DNA of 64,000 nucleotides, taken from contig NC_080082.1 in NCBI RefSeq assembly GCF_949987535.1, positions 46,665,374 through 46,729,373 of the forward strand. Direction: 5' to 3'. Positions within the stretch are counted from its first letter, which is position 1; every line of letters starts with the position of its first letter. Below are positions 11,101 through 22,045 of the stretch, one piece after another. Under the pieces are notes generated by a model that worked only from the letters and a program-made list of their open reading frames with translations, was not told the DNA's origin and did not search any database. Position numbers and translations under genes: made by a program. Origin of the DNA: Balaenoptera acutorostrata (taxonomy: Eukaryota; Chordata; Mammalia; Artiodactyla; Balaenopteridae).

Positions 11101-11509
11101 TTTGTTTTTTAATTTAATTTAATTCAACTTAAATTAATTTAACTACAATGCTTAAACCATTTACATTTATTGTGCTTATCAATATGCTTAAGTTAAAGTT
11201 TATCATCTTGTTATTTGTTTTTTATTTGTCTCATTTATCTTTATTCTTTTTTTCCTGCTTCCTTATCTTCTTTTGGGTTAATTTTTTTTTTCTATCTCCA
11301 TTTTATCTCCACTACCTCTTGGTCTTATTTTTTTGTGATTTACAACATACATCTTTAACTTATCACAGTTAACTTTTAAATAATTTCATGCAACTTCACA
11401 GATTTTATAAGAATCTTACAACAGAACACTTACATTTCTTCCTTTCCTTTTTAGCTATTACTGTCATATATTGTATTACTTTTATTATTAACTTTTTGTG
11501 TGAAGATTC

Positions 11510-11710
11510 TGGGCCAAGAAAATGCCTCTAATCAGACAGTCCATGATTAAATCCTGGCTCTATTATTTACTCACTGTGAGACCTTAGATACATCATTTTA
11601 CCTATCTGTTCTTTAGTGTCATTGTCTGCAAAATGGGACTAACAGGTGTGATGTGATGAATACATGAAATAAGGCATGATGTGTGTGGCCCACCACACCT
11701 GGCACAAATG
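11510..11710 (+). mobile_element. MIR SINE, sense
   Basis: Clear MIR order: AAATCCTGGCTCTATTATTTACTCACTGTGAGACCTTAGA, a CATTGTCTGCAAAATGGGAC core, then a GTGATGAATACATGAAATAA stretch and CACACCTGGCAC near the end. Confidence 0.8.
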
Positions 11711-12164
11711 GAGCTGGGGGACATAACTTGCCTTGGGAACCAAGCACAAAAAGGCTCTCAGAGCTGAAAGTAAACAGTTTCCCAGCTCTGAGCACACACT
11801 GTTGCTTGGTCTTCATGATCTGACTCTCTGTGACACCAGGAGACAACAGCAGATGCCATAATGAACCGTAGTGCCAAACAGAGGGAGCCCAGCTGTGTTG
11901 ACACCAGCAGGCATAGCTGATTTTTTTTTTTCCCCAAGAAGGAAATTAAATTAAAAATCAATTCTACTTAATGTGAACTCCCTGAATCGCTAGGAGTAGG
12001 TTACTTAGGAAACTTGCTTCTGTAAACCCCAGATGTTGAGCTTGAGGGGCTTCTGTCTACAGCCACCAAGTAGGATGCCTGCTGGAGAATGTGAGGCTAT
12101 GGGCTTACCTCCTGGCCCTTCTGGCTGCCTCTTTCCCTGAGCTGTTAGCTTTCATCTGGAGGGA
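11711..12164. other. Unique DNA, no gene seen
   Basis: Mixed sequence with a T-run near 11920-11931. Minus-strand frames here (11619-11846, 11758-11961) run partly through the MIR and have no recognisable domain. Confidence 0.4.
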
Positions 12165-12335
12165 TGAGCTAGTGCACTATGAGATGGTGAGTTCTAAGGT
12201 CAAACAGACCTAGCTGTGAATCATGGCCTCTTACTCACTAACTGTTACCCTGGGGAAGTCACTTAGTCCCTCTAACCCTCTGTTTCCTGATCTGTAAAAT
12301 GGCAGAAAAATGAAACTTATTTTGAGCAACTAAAC
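12165..12335 (+). mobile_element. MIR SINE, sense
   Basis: Good landmarks: GTTCTAAGGTCAAACAGACC at the tRNA-related part, CTTACTCACTAACTGTTACCCTGGGGAAGTCACTTAGTCC, and the core TTTCCTGATCTGTAAAATGG. Confidence 0.8.
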
Positions 12336-13349
12336 AAGAGCGTGTTTTAGCTAAGGAGAATAGTGTGATCGTATTCTGAAATGTTACCTAGTATCTTCCC
12401 CTCTCTCCTTCTCTTTCATTTTATGCCTCAGTTCATCTTCCTCTTGTCAGTCAGGCCCAGGGCAGAAGTAAAGAAGTAGAAAGCAGACCAAGGCATCTTT
12501 TTCTGACTTTAGATTCCCAGAAACGCTAGGCCCAATGGGAAGGGCAAGACTCAAAGTACCAATCTGGGAGAGACTGGGAGGCCAAAGAGCAACGTGTGCT
12601 GCCAGAGTGGAGAACACTCTCTTAGCTGGAGCAGTGAGGAGCTCGGGAAGGGGCGCCAGAGCTTGAGGGCCCCCAGGGACCCTGAGAAACGGGCCCTGTT
12701 TCCAGCCACCCGGTGGCTTTTTGGGATCTATCAATGGCAGGAGCAGGGAGAAGGAGACTGAGTCCCATGGCCTGGGCCAGCCTCGGAGAAGTACTAGCTG
12801 GTGCTGTGTCCCAGCAGACAGGCCACGGGCTGCCTCAAGGTGTCCAGGAAGGGCAGGGCCACCAGAATGGTCCTGCACACCTGGGAGCTCAGATTGCCAA
12901 GCTGGAAGGAGCTTGAGGACAGGAAGGGAGCCAGCCTGTGTGGACAAGACAGACAGGGACCAAACAGAGGGTGCAGCAGTGATTTAGCAGGGGCTGCCAG
13001 CAGCAGATGGAGGGTGGCATATGAAAGTTTCCCTCTGCCCTCCTCCCCTCTGCACCCGCATTTGTTGAATGTGTGCAGGTTAGATGAGCTTATAATTCTA
13101 CAATGTGACTTGACTGTGACAGGAGCACAATCATGGCCCACACCCAAGGCCCCAGGTTTGCACAGTGATTTAAAATGTCCAGAGCTCTCTCATGCTCATG
13201 GCCGCACTGAACCCCCCAAACAGTCCACCGGACACCCAGGCCCTGGCTATGAAGGATGAGGTCCTGCAAATCAAAGTCCTTTCCTGCACTCAGCATCCCC
13301 CTAAGACCTACGGAAAGGAGGCATCATCTTTTAAAAGCAGTGATACTCA
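12336..13349. other. Unique GC-rich DNA, no gene seen
   Basis: The longest minus-strand frame, 12447-12947 (166 codons), overlaps four plus-strand frames of similar quality. Composition is GC-rich and CpG-poor, which favours long chance frames. I see no domain, start context or splice-bounded exon to support any of them. Confidence 0.45.
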
Positions 13350-13470
13350 TGTCCCAAGCACGTACTGAGCTCTCGCTGTGTACCGGGACCCGGGGAGGTG
13401 AACAAGGCAGAGAAGAGACAGGCCCTACTCACAGGGCTAACAGTCCAGAGGAGTTAGCAGGTAAATATTA
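13350..13470 (-). mobile_element. L2 LINE 3' fragment, antisense
   Basis: Reversed L2 pattern: a TACTGAGCTCTCGCTGTGTACCGGGACCC stretch in place of the consensus 'TTGAGCACCTACTGTGTGCC...' order, then GTGAACAAGGCAGAGAAGAGACAGGCCC. Diverged. Confidence 0.6.
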
Positions 13471-14499
13471 TTAGCATTTTTAACAATCAGTAGCAGAAGT
13501 AACTATATAATCACTGGTTTCTGGTGAGTGAGCAGAGACTTGGGCTCAGGACTTACTCAAGAGGCCTGCTTCTCCCCAGTGCCTCTTGTGACTGTTTAAT
13601 AATCGATCAATCAGTCAATCAAACCATTCATAGCTGTTCCCGGTTCGTGTTCTGGGAGCCCAGAGCTCCTCTGGCCAAAGTGATTTCTTAGAGAGATGCA
13701 GACAGGAGACCCGACCCAAACACCATAAGAGGTGTGAACACGAGCAGTTGACAAGCATTAAAGGGCTGAGATCAGACACACACACAGTCATTTCTGCTGT
13801 CTGATCATTTCAGCAAGCACAGCGCAGGGCCACAGGGCCCGCCTTCTGGGGTTCCTGGGTCTCTTTCATGACATTCACCACATCCCTGGCCATCTCTTGC
13901 ACTGTTCACTACTATTTTCATTACATCCACTTACCTCTTTTACATGAACAAGGGGTTTTTAAAAGAAACTTTTTACAACTATCATAAATGGGGAACCGTT
14001 TGACATAAGTAGGAGATAATAGTAAAATAATACAATGACATAAAGCAGTATTTATACATCATGGTGAGATTCACTTCCCTGCCCCGGCTCCAGCCTGAGG
14101 CAGGTCTTAGTTGACAGGGAGCCCCAGGATTGTACGAGGAACGTAAAGAAAATAATGTTCCTGCCATGGGAACTTGGTGACATCTGCCAGCTTGAGCCCC
14201 AGCCTTACCTCTCTGGCCCACCCTCACTCCAGCTGTGAACAGGTTGATCTAAAGCTTCCACCTGGGCCATACCTCCTGGTCTTGCTTCTGGTCAGGGCCA
14301 CCTCATCACACCTCCAGATCAGATTGGTTTTCCCTCCTTCTCTGTTTTCCCTGCCCTATTCCCCTACCTCTGCTTTCTGGGATCCCTTCCCAGGTAAACC
14401 ACCTGCACACAAGCCCTGGTCCCAGGTTCTGCTTTTGGGAAAGCCCAGGATAAAACATGGTGTCTTTGGGGCACCCAAAGTCACCTCGTGCACTCCCAA
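13471..14499. other. Unique DNA, no gene seen
   Basis: Includes an ATCGATCAATCAGTCAATCAA repeat-like run near 13602-13622 and an AT-rich part at 13920-14060. Frames at 13982-14227 (-), 14174-14578 (+) and 14306-14530 (-) are unsupported. Confidence 0.4.
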
Positions 14500-14695
14500 A
14501 GGCATGAATCCTACAGCCGCACTCCATCACCTGTTAGCTGTGAAACCTGGAGTTGGCCAAGCATTTGAGCGTTTCTGAGGCTGCTTCCTCACATGAAACG
14601 GCAGCAACTGTGCTTACCTTACAAGGTGGGTAGGAGGATTAAATGATACAATGGTACGTAGTCACCAGCTGAAGGAAAAGGCAGTGGTTGCTATT
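14500..14695 (+). mobile_element. MIR SINE, sense
   Basis: TGTTAGCTGTGAAACCTGGA, then TGAGGCTGCTTCCTCACATG, then GGAGGATTAAATGATACAATG, matching the MIR order (exit from the core into 'GAGGATTAAATGAG'). Confidence 0.7.
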
Positions 14696-15029
14696 GGTTT
14701 GAATCCAAGTAGCCCATCCAGATGCCTGGAGACTAGCCTTTGTCCCAAAGGCAGTGGCGGGGTGTGCAAGGGTGAGATTCCATGATCCCTGAGCAGGGGC
14801 TCACCTGGTGTGTCCTGGGTGCCGGCCAACCGTCTGTACTGTTAGAGATGTTGGACTGTCCTGTCTCAGGGTGGAAGGTCCAGCCCCAGGAGGTCTTTAT
14901 CCAGCTGTTTTGTCCAACAAGTGCTCCATGGGGCTCCCCGCCTGGTTGCTCCTAAAACCACTGGAGGTGGTAGCTCCTAACTCTTCCCATGCAGAGTTCA
15001 ACGGCTCTGGCTTGAGTCCTCCCACTTCT

Positions 15030-15270
15030 CCTTTCTCTGCCTCGTGAATACCACCTTGTCCTGAACTCTTCTCCCACCTGCAGCCCCTCCATGTGCATCC
15101 AGTTCATGGTCCAGCCACACCCGACAGCCCTCTGTCTTTCGACATGCAGCTCGCATCCTCTGTTCTTCCTGGCAGACTCTTCCTCTCTCTTCAAGAGCCA
15201 ACTTAAACCCCATGTGCACAAAGCCTCCCCTGGTGCCCTGTGGGAGGTGTAACTCTGGGAGACCTTAGCC
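15030..15270 (+). mobile_element. Possible L2 LINE fragment, sense
   Basis: The stretch CTCTCTTCAAGAGCCAACTT ... CACAAAGCCTCCCCTGGTGCCC resembles the L2 3' segment 'TTCAAGACCCAGCTCAA...GAAGCCTTCCCTGA'. Weak match, approximate limits. Confidence 0.38.
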
Positions 15271-15439
15271 TGTGCATTGCACTGCAAGCCTGAGCAGGTG
15301 CCTACATGTGTGAATACCTCTCTAGCTCCCTGGCTTGCTGGCCTGCTCTGCCCTGGGTGGAGAGGGGTTTAGAGGAGCCTGGAGCTTTCCTTCAAATGGA
15401 TGAGGCTCATCTCTAGACACATGGGACTGATTGCTGTTC

Positions 15440-15790
15440 CCCAGTTGTGTCAGACTCATTCCTGCCCCAGGACTTTTGCACTTACTGTTTATCCTCCTGA
15501 GAATGCCCTCAGTCAGATCTTCATGCCCCTCTTGTTATTCAGGTCTCAGCTCACATGTCACCTCTTTAGAGAGCTTCCCTGACCACCCAGTCGAGCCATG
15601 TTCCTCTCCCTCCATCTGAAATTATTTGATGTATTTTATTCTTAACTCTGTGTCCCCTGCCCCCACTCCAGAATATAAGCTTCATGAGGGCAAGGACCTT
15701 GCCCATCCCCAGACTCCCAGGTGCTGGCACAGAGCCTGGCCCCTAGGAGATGTCTGTATGTAGTTGTTGAATGAATTAATGAACCAGTCA
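15440..15790 (+). mobile_element. L2 LINE 3' end, sense
   Basis: Strong L2 order: GGACTTTTGCACTTACTGTT, TCAGGTCTCAGCTCACATGTCACC, GAGCTTCCCTGACCACCC, GAATATAAGCTTCATGAGGGCAAGGACCTTG and a GTTGAATGAATTAATGAA tail. L2 died out before the eutherian radiation, so this is an ancient fossil. Confidence 0.88.
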
Positions 15791-16077
15791 ATGAGAAAAC
15801 AAATCAGTGGTCTCACCAGCCAACAGCCTCAGGACAGGACAGGGCAGTGGAGGACAGGGCAGGTTCCTGTAATAGATGAGGCACTAGAATCAAAGAGTGA
15901 CAGCCTGGAGCCAGTGACACCGGTATCCTCACCCTGGGCTACTTCCCTGATACTCCATGCCCCCCCCCTGCCCACCAGAGTGAGCCCTAGGGGGCATCCA
16001 GGAAGTGGTGTCCTCTCCCCATCACTGCCATCACTCCCATCGGGATGCTGCTGGCTTTTCTCTTGAGCCGTAATTCA

Positions 16078-16190
16078 GCCATTCGCTCCTCTATTCATTC
16101 ACCTTGTCACAGAGCACAGGGCGTGGCACAAAGACTGGTGAGCCACAGACCCTGCATTTCATGGTCTAGATTTCTGTATGTTATAGCCAA
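16078..16190 (-). mobile_element. L2 LINE 3' fragment, antisense
   Basis: Reversed L2 end: ATTCATTCACC at the tail side, then an ACAGAGCACAGGGCGTGGCACAAAG stretch and CTGCATTTCATGGTCTAGA. Diverged. Confidence 0.5.
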
Positions 16191-16199
16191 ATCCTGAGA

Positions 16200-16460
16200 G
16201 GGCTAGAATTTTTCAGGAAGAAAACAGTTCAGTTCACTGTTTCATTATTTTTTCTGTCTTCTTTCTCTAAGATCTGGGGCTGCGAAGCTTCCAGGAAAAC
16301 AGTAAAGGCATTATAGGTGGACTTCACTACAAAACCAACCCAGCAGGAAAATGCTTAAGTGAACTAAGATGACATTTTCAGACTGATTATTTTAAACGAT
16401 AATTCATTCAAGGATTGATAAAAGCCCTAGTGTGATTTTGAGAGGGTTTTTTTTGTTTGT
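16200..16460. promoter_or_regulatory. Possible conserved non-coding element
   Basis: AT-rich unique block with ATTATTTTAAACGATAATTC near 16386-16405 and further TTATTTT motifs. Composition resembles the other enhancer-like blocks, but it is near a T-rich run at 16446-16471. Weak call. Confidence 0.2.
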
Positions 16461-17279
16461 TTTTGTTTTTTAATATGGTGAATAGATAACTATTTCTTCC
16501 TTATTCCAAGCCCAGAATTTCTAATTTGGGGGGTTTTGGCCTTGGAATTGAAACTGACCTCCTGTCCATGCAGAAATCCACAAAAGATCCACTCCTCTTA
16601 TGGCTACTCAGGGAATATAGTGCTTTCCAAAGTGCTATAAGCTCCTTCCCCAGGGAGGGGGGGCTGGGTAGTGGGGGACCATGTAATTCAGGTGTGTGGG
16701 GTAGGCAGTTATGCCACAGGCCACAGCCAGAGCCTGGCTCTGGCATTCTGAGCCATGTTCTTTCCATTATTCTGGCATTTAACAATATAGATTTCTCATT
16801 TTTTTTTTTACATCAAGATCTTATGCTACGTTCAAAAGTTAAGAGATGGGGTCATACTGGACCTGTCATTCTCCCAAGGGAGCTGAGCAGTGCTGTTCTC
16901 CAGACCCAGGTCCCCAGGTCCCACCTCCACCAGCCCCTACCTGGCCTGCTTTGCCATGAGGCATTTGTGTCTGTGACCCTGGTTCACGCCAACCATGCTT
17001 CCCCAACTTTCTTCCAGAAACACCCACTACCCCTTCACAATCTAGCAGCTTTGGGACACAGTCAGGTTTCTTGTATCAGCACATCTATGCAAAAGCTCCT
17101 ATTTGATCTTGAAAAAATTGTGCATTTTCCATTTTACTCTATAATACGTCCGTCCGTGTGTTTCAAGTAAACTTTTGTTTTTCTTCCTAAAACATGGAAT
17201 CAATGTGTCCCTCCAGGAAGATGTGTGGGGCTGTCCTGAGGCTTTGCAGGTCCTGACAATTCTCCCAGGTGGGCGAGAG
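16461..17279. other. Unique DNA, no gene supported
   Basis: Holds the longest plus-strand frame outside repeats (16526-17170, 214 codons). Its translation is compositionally featureless, includes a run of phenylalanines from the T-run at 16801-16809 and matches no family I know. A minus-strand frame (16501-16785) overlaps it. I treat both as chance. Confidence 0.45.
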
Positions 17280-18245
17280 AGATTATCTGGTTTGAGAAAT
17301 GCAAGAATTCCTTAATCTCGTTGTTCATCGGAACTTTTGTTCCTTTTCTGAATCTTCCAAGTTACTAACTCATGACTACTTTTTATAATCAGAAATTAAA
17401 TGCTCTCCTTTGAAATGTCATTAATTTCGGTGTCTTGATCTGGCCCTCGGGGACATGAGGCCCTTTGAGCTTGCCCACAGTGTCTGTGCGGGAAGGGGCC
17501 ATGACTCATGCCCACACGGGGCCTGGCTGGCCCATGGCAGGAACTCCGGGCATCCTACACTTGGGTTGTACAGCGCTGTCCTCGGAAACTTTCACGGGTT
17601 ATGGCTTAGGAAGGGTTCCGGAGAGTTCAGGAGCAATCGATAGCACGCATTACAGGAGAGAGAGCGCTAACAAAGGTGCCGGTAGGTCATGCATCTTAAA
17701 ACCGCTTCTCGGGGACTTTAATTGTCGGGATGTTCAGGAGAAGAATATGACCTTATGGGGGCATTTTCCAGAATGGAATAGTCTATATATTAAAAGGCAG
17801 CAAATGATTCATAACTGGATGGCGGCACTGGGCCTATGGGCCCATGTTTCCCATGTGGATTTTTTCTCTGCATTGCAAACTCTTACATTAAATTGTGATA
17901 AATGAAGAGTGGGGGCTACTCATACAAATCAATGACTCTAGTGTGTGTGTCATTAGCCTGAGAGATGCAAGCAGCGGTCAGTCCCATAAATCATGTGATG
18001 ATCTGCTGTCTGCAACACGATGCGAGCAAGCAGGCGCATTAGGGAGGTTAAGGAATGAAATTAATCTGTGCATTTTCCTCTCCCCCTTCCGCCTTCCCCA
18101 TCACCTGGTCATACGGAAAGAATTAAAATCACATGATCTGAACTAAACCAGCTCCAGAACAGTAAATTGGTTAAGTTTGACTTCACCTTTCGACTTTGAG
18201 TTAATTATGTATTAGGGGATTAATTTAATCGCAGACACTGGGAAG
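17280..18245. promoter_or_regulatory. Candidate conserved non-coding element (enhancer-like block)
   Basis: Repeat-free 1-kb block. AT-rich stretches carry ATTAATTT (17419), TTTAATTG (17717-17724), ATTAAATTG (17887), a CATAAATCATGTGATGATC segment at 17985-18003, AAATTAATC (18059-18067) and TTAATTATG / TTAATTTAATC near 18200-18231. CpGs are retained near 17635, 17648, 17703, 17728, 18017-18035 and 18113. The palindrome GGGCCTATGGGCCC lies near 17830. No exon or repeat is seen. Enhancer role is inferred from composition only. Confidence 0.35.
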
Positions 18246-19155
18246 GCAAATGGAAACTAGGGGAAACCCGCCAGGGCCTCTCATCCAGGTGCCAAGGTTA
18301 TTAATTGCTCTGGCTGTGCCACGGGCTCTACCTGGGCAGACCACGGGACGGGGGCTGCGGGATCAGCCACGCCCGCGTTTGTGTCCGTCCTGTTCTGGGA
18401 CTGCAGCGGCAGAGAGTCCGCCAGCCCACAGAGCATGCTGCTGCTTGTTTGGGTTTCAGAGGGGGCCCCACCTCTTGATACACAGGGCTGCCTGTGAAGC
18501 TTGGTTGCTGGAGCATCCTAGGTGACTGGTCTGGGAGAAGCCTTACGCAAGGCATGTAGTAAGATCTCACCCCGGATGGAAACTCATGCTCCTCCAAGAG
18601 CCACTAGCCTTGGCGTGAACACCTCCCATGAGCAGAAGCTCTTCACCTGCAAAGCTGTCCGTTTCACATTGCAAAACTCTGATGTGGACCACTCAAGTGT
18701 CGTCCCCCTTCCCCCTCACATGTGCTCTTCAGACACCTGAGGACAGTGGCTGTTTTCTCCCCAGAGGTCCTCTGCATGTGTCTCTGACAGCATCATTTCC
18801 AGTTCCCTCACATGTTCAGTCTCCTTCTGCCATGCAATGTCAGCCAGACGAGAGCCGCTGTAGGCAGTGTAGGGCTAGTGGAAGTGAGACCTGCGGTAGA
18901 GAGCAGGGTGACCAGCTCCTTTCTCAGTGCAGCTGCCTGGCAACAGCCCTGGAGCAGGACCGGAGGTGCGGCTCCCATCTGCGTGAGGGTCATGTCTGAT
19001 GAAGAGTCCATTGCCTGAACTGAGCCACGTGAGAGAAATTCTTAGGAACATTTGTCTGTTTGGAGTTAAAACACGAGGATGCTGAATGGATTCAACACTG
19101 ACCTTTTGCTTATAAAAACTCACAAGGTCCGACGTGGATGGTAGCACTATGTTTT
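18246..19155. other. Unique DNA, no gene seen
   Basis: GC-moderate sequence with overlapping chance frames on both strands (18250-18525 +, 18328-18597 -, 18628-18999 +, 18875-19165 -). No domain and no confident repeat. Confidence 0.4.
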
Positions 19156-19370
19156 GTGTGTGCACAGCACTTCACAGCTTCCTGAATGCTTTCCCATGCT
19201 TATGTGATATTGTTTAATCTTCCCAACTGCCCAGGAGTGGGGACTAAGGACACCCATTCAACTCCTAAGGAAACTGAGACTCAGAGAGTTTGAAGGACTT
19301 GTGCCTCTGGTGCACTTGCACCTCTGGTGGCTGGGAAGTAACTCAGCTGCCAGGCCAGCTAGTTGCTCAG
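19156..19370 (-). mobile_element. MIR SINE, antisense
   Basis: Reversed MIR: TGATATTGTTTAATCTTCCCAACTGCCC, then CTAAGGAAACTGAGACTCAGAGAGTTTGAAGGACTTG, then a diverged GGGAAGTAACTCAGCTGCCAG end. Confidence 0.75.
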
Positions 19371-20229
19371 GGCAGAAAGGATGGGGTCGTTTAGGGGTTC
19401 TCTTAGGGCTCAGATGGAAGGCTGTGCAAATCTAAGTCTCCTTGCCCATCTCTGGAGGCCCGATGCAACCCCCAGACCTATGCACTGTGTTTCAAACACA
19501 GTTAAAAAAAAAAAAAACTAAGTTGAGCAAACAGCTGAAAACTAAGAGGTTTCATTTAAAGAAGGGATTACGGTTTCCTCTTGAAACCTGGGAGAAACCT
19601 CTTGAAGTCTGGTCACGGGTTGCCATCCCATTGTGGTGGTGCTTGGATGGAGATGGGCAGTGGCTCCTGCTCAGAGGGGCAGAAGCTCTCAGAGGCGCCT
19701 AAGACTCACCCTGGCCAGTAGGCCACGTGGAGAGAGTGACCCGAGTCATGCCTCATCTTGCTGCCCAATGCCCTGAAGACCCACCGCTGACCTTCCCATG
19801 TAGGCCACTGGCCACGTTCCCACGTAGGCCCCTGGCCGTGCAGGCCTCTCCCCAGAGCCCGGTCTCATGCAGCTCCCTCCTCCAGGAATGCACACTCACC
19901 ACTGTGACACACGCCAACCTTCCTCGTCCTCGTCCAAGTCCTTCTTGGCCTTCAAGTCCGGCTCAGGCTGGCTCACCAGCCCCTCCGTTAGCCCTCTTTG
20001 GCCTCCTCCTTCCTAAGCTCCGACGGGACTTCTCAGCTGATTGACACAGGGAACACATCAGAGCCTGAAGGGCCCGGGTGATATCTGAATGCACCCTTCC
20101 TCTCTAGGCAAATGAAGTCAAGGCCAGCCGGGGCCCTGGCCTGGCTATGTCACCAACCCACACCTTCCCCACGCCCGTGAGGTGTCTCAATTATGCTGCT
20201 ATGTGAGTACACTTCTCGCTTGCCCTTCA
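19371..20229. other. Unique DNA, no gene seen
   Basis: Contains a 14-A run near 19503-19516 and GC-rich sequence around 19780-20050. Short frames at 19442-19702 and 19727-20044 (+) are unsupported. Confidence 0.4.
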
Positions 20230-20840
20230 TTTTTCATTCTTTTGTGGAAACATAAAAAAGGACAGAGAATAGCCAAAGACCTAATTCCTCAACATCCAGA
20301 ATTAGCAGATATTAACATCGGCCATATTTGTTGCAGATATCAAAAATAACAACAATCCGGAGCCCTGTCCTGGGGGGACTGCCTGCATGATGCATTTCAG
20401 GTCCTGACACCACCCCGATTCCATTCCATTCTCTCTCTCCTGAGGTAGCGTCTTTGCTGTACATCCTTCCAATCCACGTTTGTATGTGTGTACACACACA
20501 CACGCAACCCAGAGCACACAGAACACACATGCACACACACCTGTGCACACACATGCATGCACACACATTCTTAAATTTTATATACTGTGTGGTTACATGC
20601 AAGTATAAATCTTTGCTTTTATTCCATCATCATGGCATTTCTGAGGTCCAAGCACCCACGGCTGGGAATCCGCTTAGCCGCGCAAGAGGCATTCCGCGAG
20701 GGATGTACCATCTTGTCTCCCTACTCCCCTTTGGATGGGCATGTACATGGTTTCCAATTTTTCACTGTCACCAAGGATGAAGCTCCGGCAATCCTGTGCA
20801 TCTCTGCTGGGGCTCATTCATGAGGCTTGTTCTAGTGTTT
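20230..20840 (-). mobile_element. Possible old L1 3' fragment, antisense, split by a CA repeat
   Basis: The order of ATTAACATCGGCCATATTTG (20308-20327) and GGATGGGCATGTACATGGTTTCCAATTTTTCACTG (20732-20766) resembles reversed L1 3' UTR followed by the ORF2-end text 'GGATGGACATTT...GTTTCCA'. Highly diverged, and the middle is occupied by the CA microsatellite. Confidence 0.35.
20484..20571. repeat. Imperfect (CA)n microsatellite
   Basis: Alternating CA/TG with interruptions: GTGTGTACACACACACACGC at about 20485-20504, then several CACACA blocks up to about 20570. It explains the C-, V- and H-rich translations of the frames at 20302-20602 (-) and 20454-20780 (+). Confidence 0.85.
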
Positions 20841-21159
20841 CAGCTGTTCTCTGACGTGTCCTGGGTCTCTCTCCCTAGGGGCACTGAGGCCTTTGGGGGC
20901 CTGCAGGGACGAGGTGTGAAGGTGTCCAGCACAGCCCCCAGCCAGTGCCTGGTATTTTTCCTGGAATGTGTTCATATTTCCCTCGGTTTCCCACACAGGC
21001 AGGCACAGGCTGGGCACACCGCGTGCTCCTAGCAGGTGGGGTCTGCACACGCAAGCCCCAGGGAAACCCAGCCCTCGGCGCGCTCTTCCCAGGCCCATTA
21101 AACCTCTCACTTTGTATTTCCTAATTCCTTTAAGAAATCCCAAACCTGTCTCCTTGGAT

Positions 21160-21405
21160 AGAACTAAAATAAATGTAATATCTATTGCTATCGCTTAAAC
21201 ACAAATTATAGTATTTTTTATTAAATAATCTGTTGTCAAATGCTTGACATTCTTCATAATAGATAAAAAAGCAACTAAAACTAGTTATTTTCTGTCACCT
21301 TAGAGGCTTGCAACATAGTTTGTAGTGTATTTACTTGTTATGTTCTGCTTGTCGCATTTCATTATAAGCACGTGAATTATTTTCCCTATTAAATTAAATG
21401 CAGTC
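21160..21405. promoter_or_regulatory. Possible conserved non-coding element
   Basis: AT-rich repeat-free stretch flanked by GC-rich DNA, with TTATTAAATAATC near 21218-21231, AAACTAGTT near 21278 and ATTAAATTAAATG near 21389. Composition only. Confidence 0.22.
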
Positions 21406-21604
21406 TCCCCTCCCCCAGCTACCCTTGAGCTTTTATCAAAGGTGAAGGTCTGGAGATGGGGAAGCAGGGGGAAGCCACCTGGAGATCAGGGCGGAGCTGG
21501 TGCTAGTGGAGGTCAGCCCCACCCCTGTGCTGGAAGCTGGACCCGGGAACCACACCCACCGCCCCCCCCCACCACAGTGAGCCCTGGCTGTGAAGGCCAC
21601 TTGT

Positions 21605-21790
21605 GTCACCACTCTGGCCTTACATTCACCGAAGCCCATTTCCACACACTGTCTCTTGTCACCTTCTCAGCAGCCCAGTAAAGTGGGCAGGCTGGGTCCA
21701 CTGTACCCATTTTACAGCTAGGCGAATGGTTCTGAGATAAGGGATTTCAAGTTGAGGTCAAGTTCGGGCTAGAGCCCTGCCTCCCCCCAC
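21605..21790 (-). mobile_element. MIR SINE, antisense
   Basis: Reversed MIR: CACCTTCTCAGCAGCCCAGTAAAGTGGGCAGG, then CCATTTTACAGCTAGGCGAATGG, then AGGTCAAGTTCGGGCTAGAGCCC. Moderately diverged. Confidence 0.65.
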
Positions 21791-21824
21791 CCCACCCCTA
21801 CCACCGCCACACTCTCATTTTGAT

Positions 21825-22045
21825 TGAAGACCGCTGCGCACCCGGCACTTGGCTAATCATTCCACGGGCAATGCGTTGTTCGATCCCAAAACTGTTCTTT
21901 GAGGTATAGTGTTATGATCTCTCTTCCGGTTTTTCTGACCCTGCGGTTCACATAGGACGGAGGACTTGCCCTTGGTTGTACAGCCAGTCAGTGCAAGGCC
22001 AGGGTTCCAGCCGGGTCCGTCTGACTTCAGAGCCCAGCTCAGAAG
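21825..22045 (-). mobile_element. MIR SINE, antisense (second tandem copy)
   Basis: Reversed MIR with AAAACTGTTCTTTGAGGTATAGTG, TTGCCCTTGGTTGTACAGCCAGTCAGTGCAAGGCCAGGGTTCCAGCC and GTCTGACTTCAGAGCCCA. It lies 35 bp from another antisense MIR; MIRs often insert close together. Confidence 0.65.

Larger units (their letters stand above)
5545..11470 (-). mobile_element. Old LINE-1, antisense, host of nested insertions
   Basis: Reading along the plus strand gives a reversed old L1. First comes the 3' UTR (TTATTGAGGTATAATTCACATG at about 5559), then the ORF2 C-terminal region (AGTGGGATTGCTGGGTCGTATG at about 6361), then reverse-transcriptase and endonuclease-linker regions to about 11470. It is 5'-truncated and full of stops, so no frame survives. 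About 4 kb of L1 is spread over 5.9 kb because later elements landed in it at 5941-6229, about 6889-7006, 8031-8587, about 9826-9996 and about 10311-11100. Each junction was inferred from the resumption of L1 sequence order after the insert. Confidence 0.85.

Noticed and set aside
12447..12947. 166-codon minus-strand frame
   Set aside because: GC-rich, CpG-poor DNA with overlapping frames on both strands and no recognisable domain.
16526..17170. 214-codon plus-strand open frame
   Set aside because: No domain, phenylalanine run from a T-tract, overlapping opposite-strand frame, no splice or promoter context. Treated as chance.
20302..20602. Cysteine- and valine-rich minus-strand frames
   Set aside because: Translation of the CA/TG microsatellite at 20484-20571.
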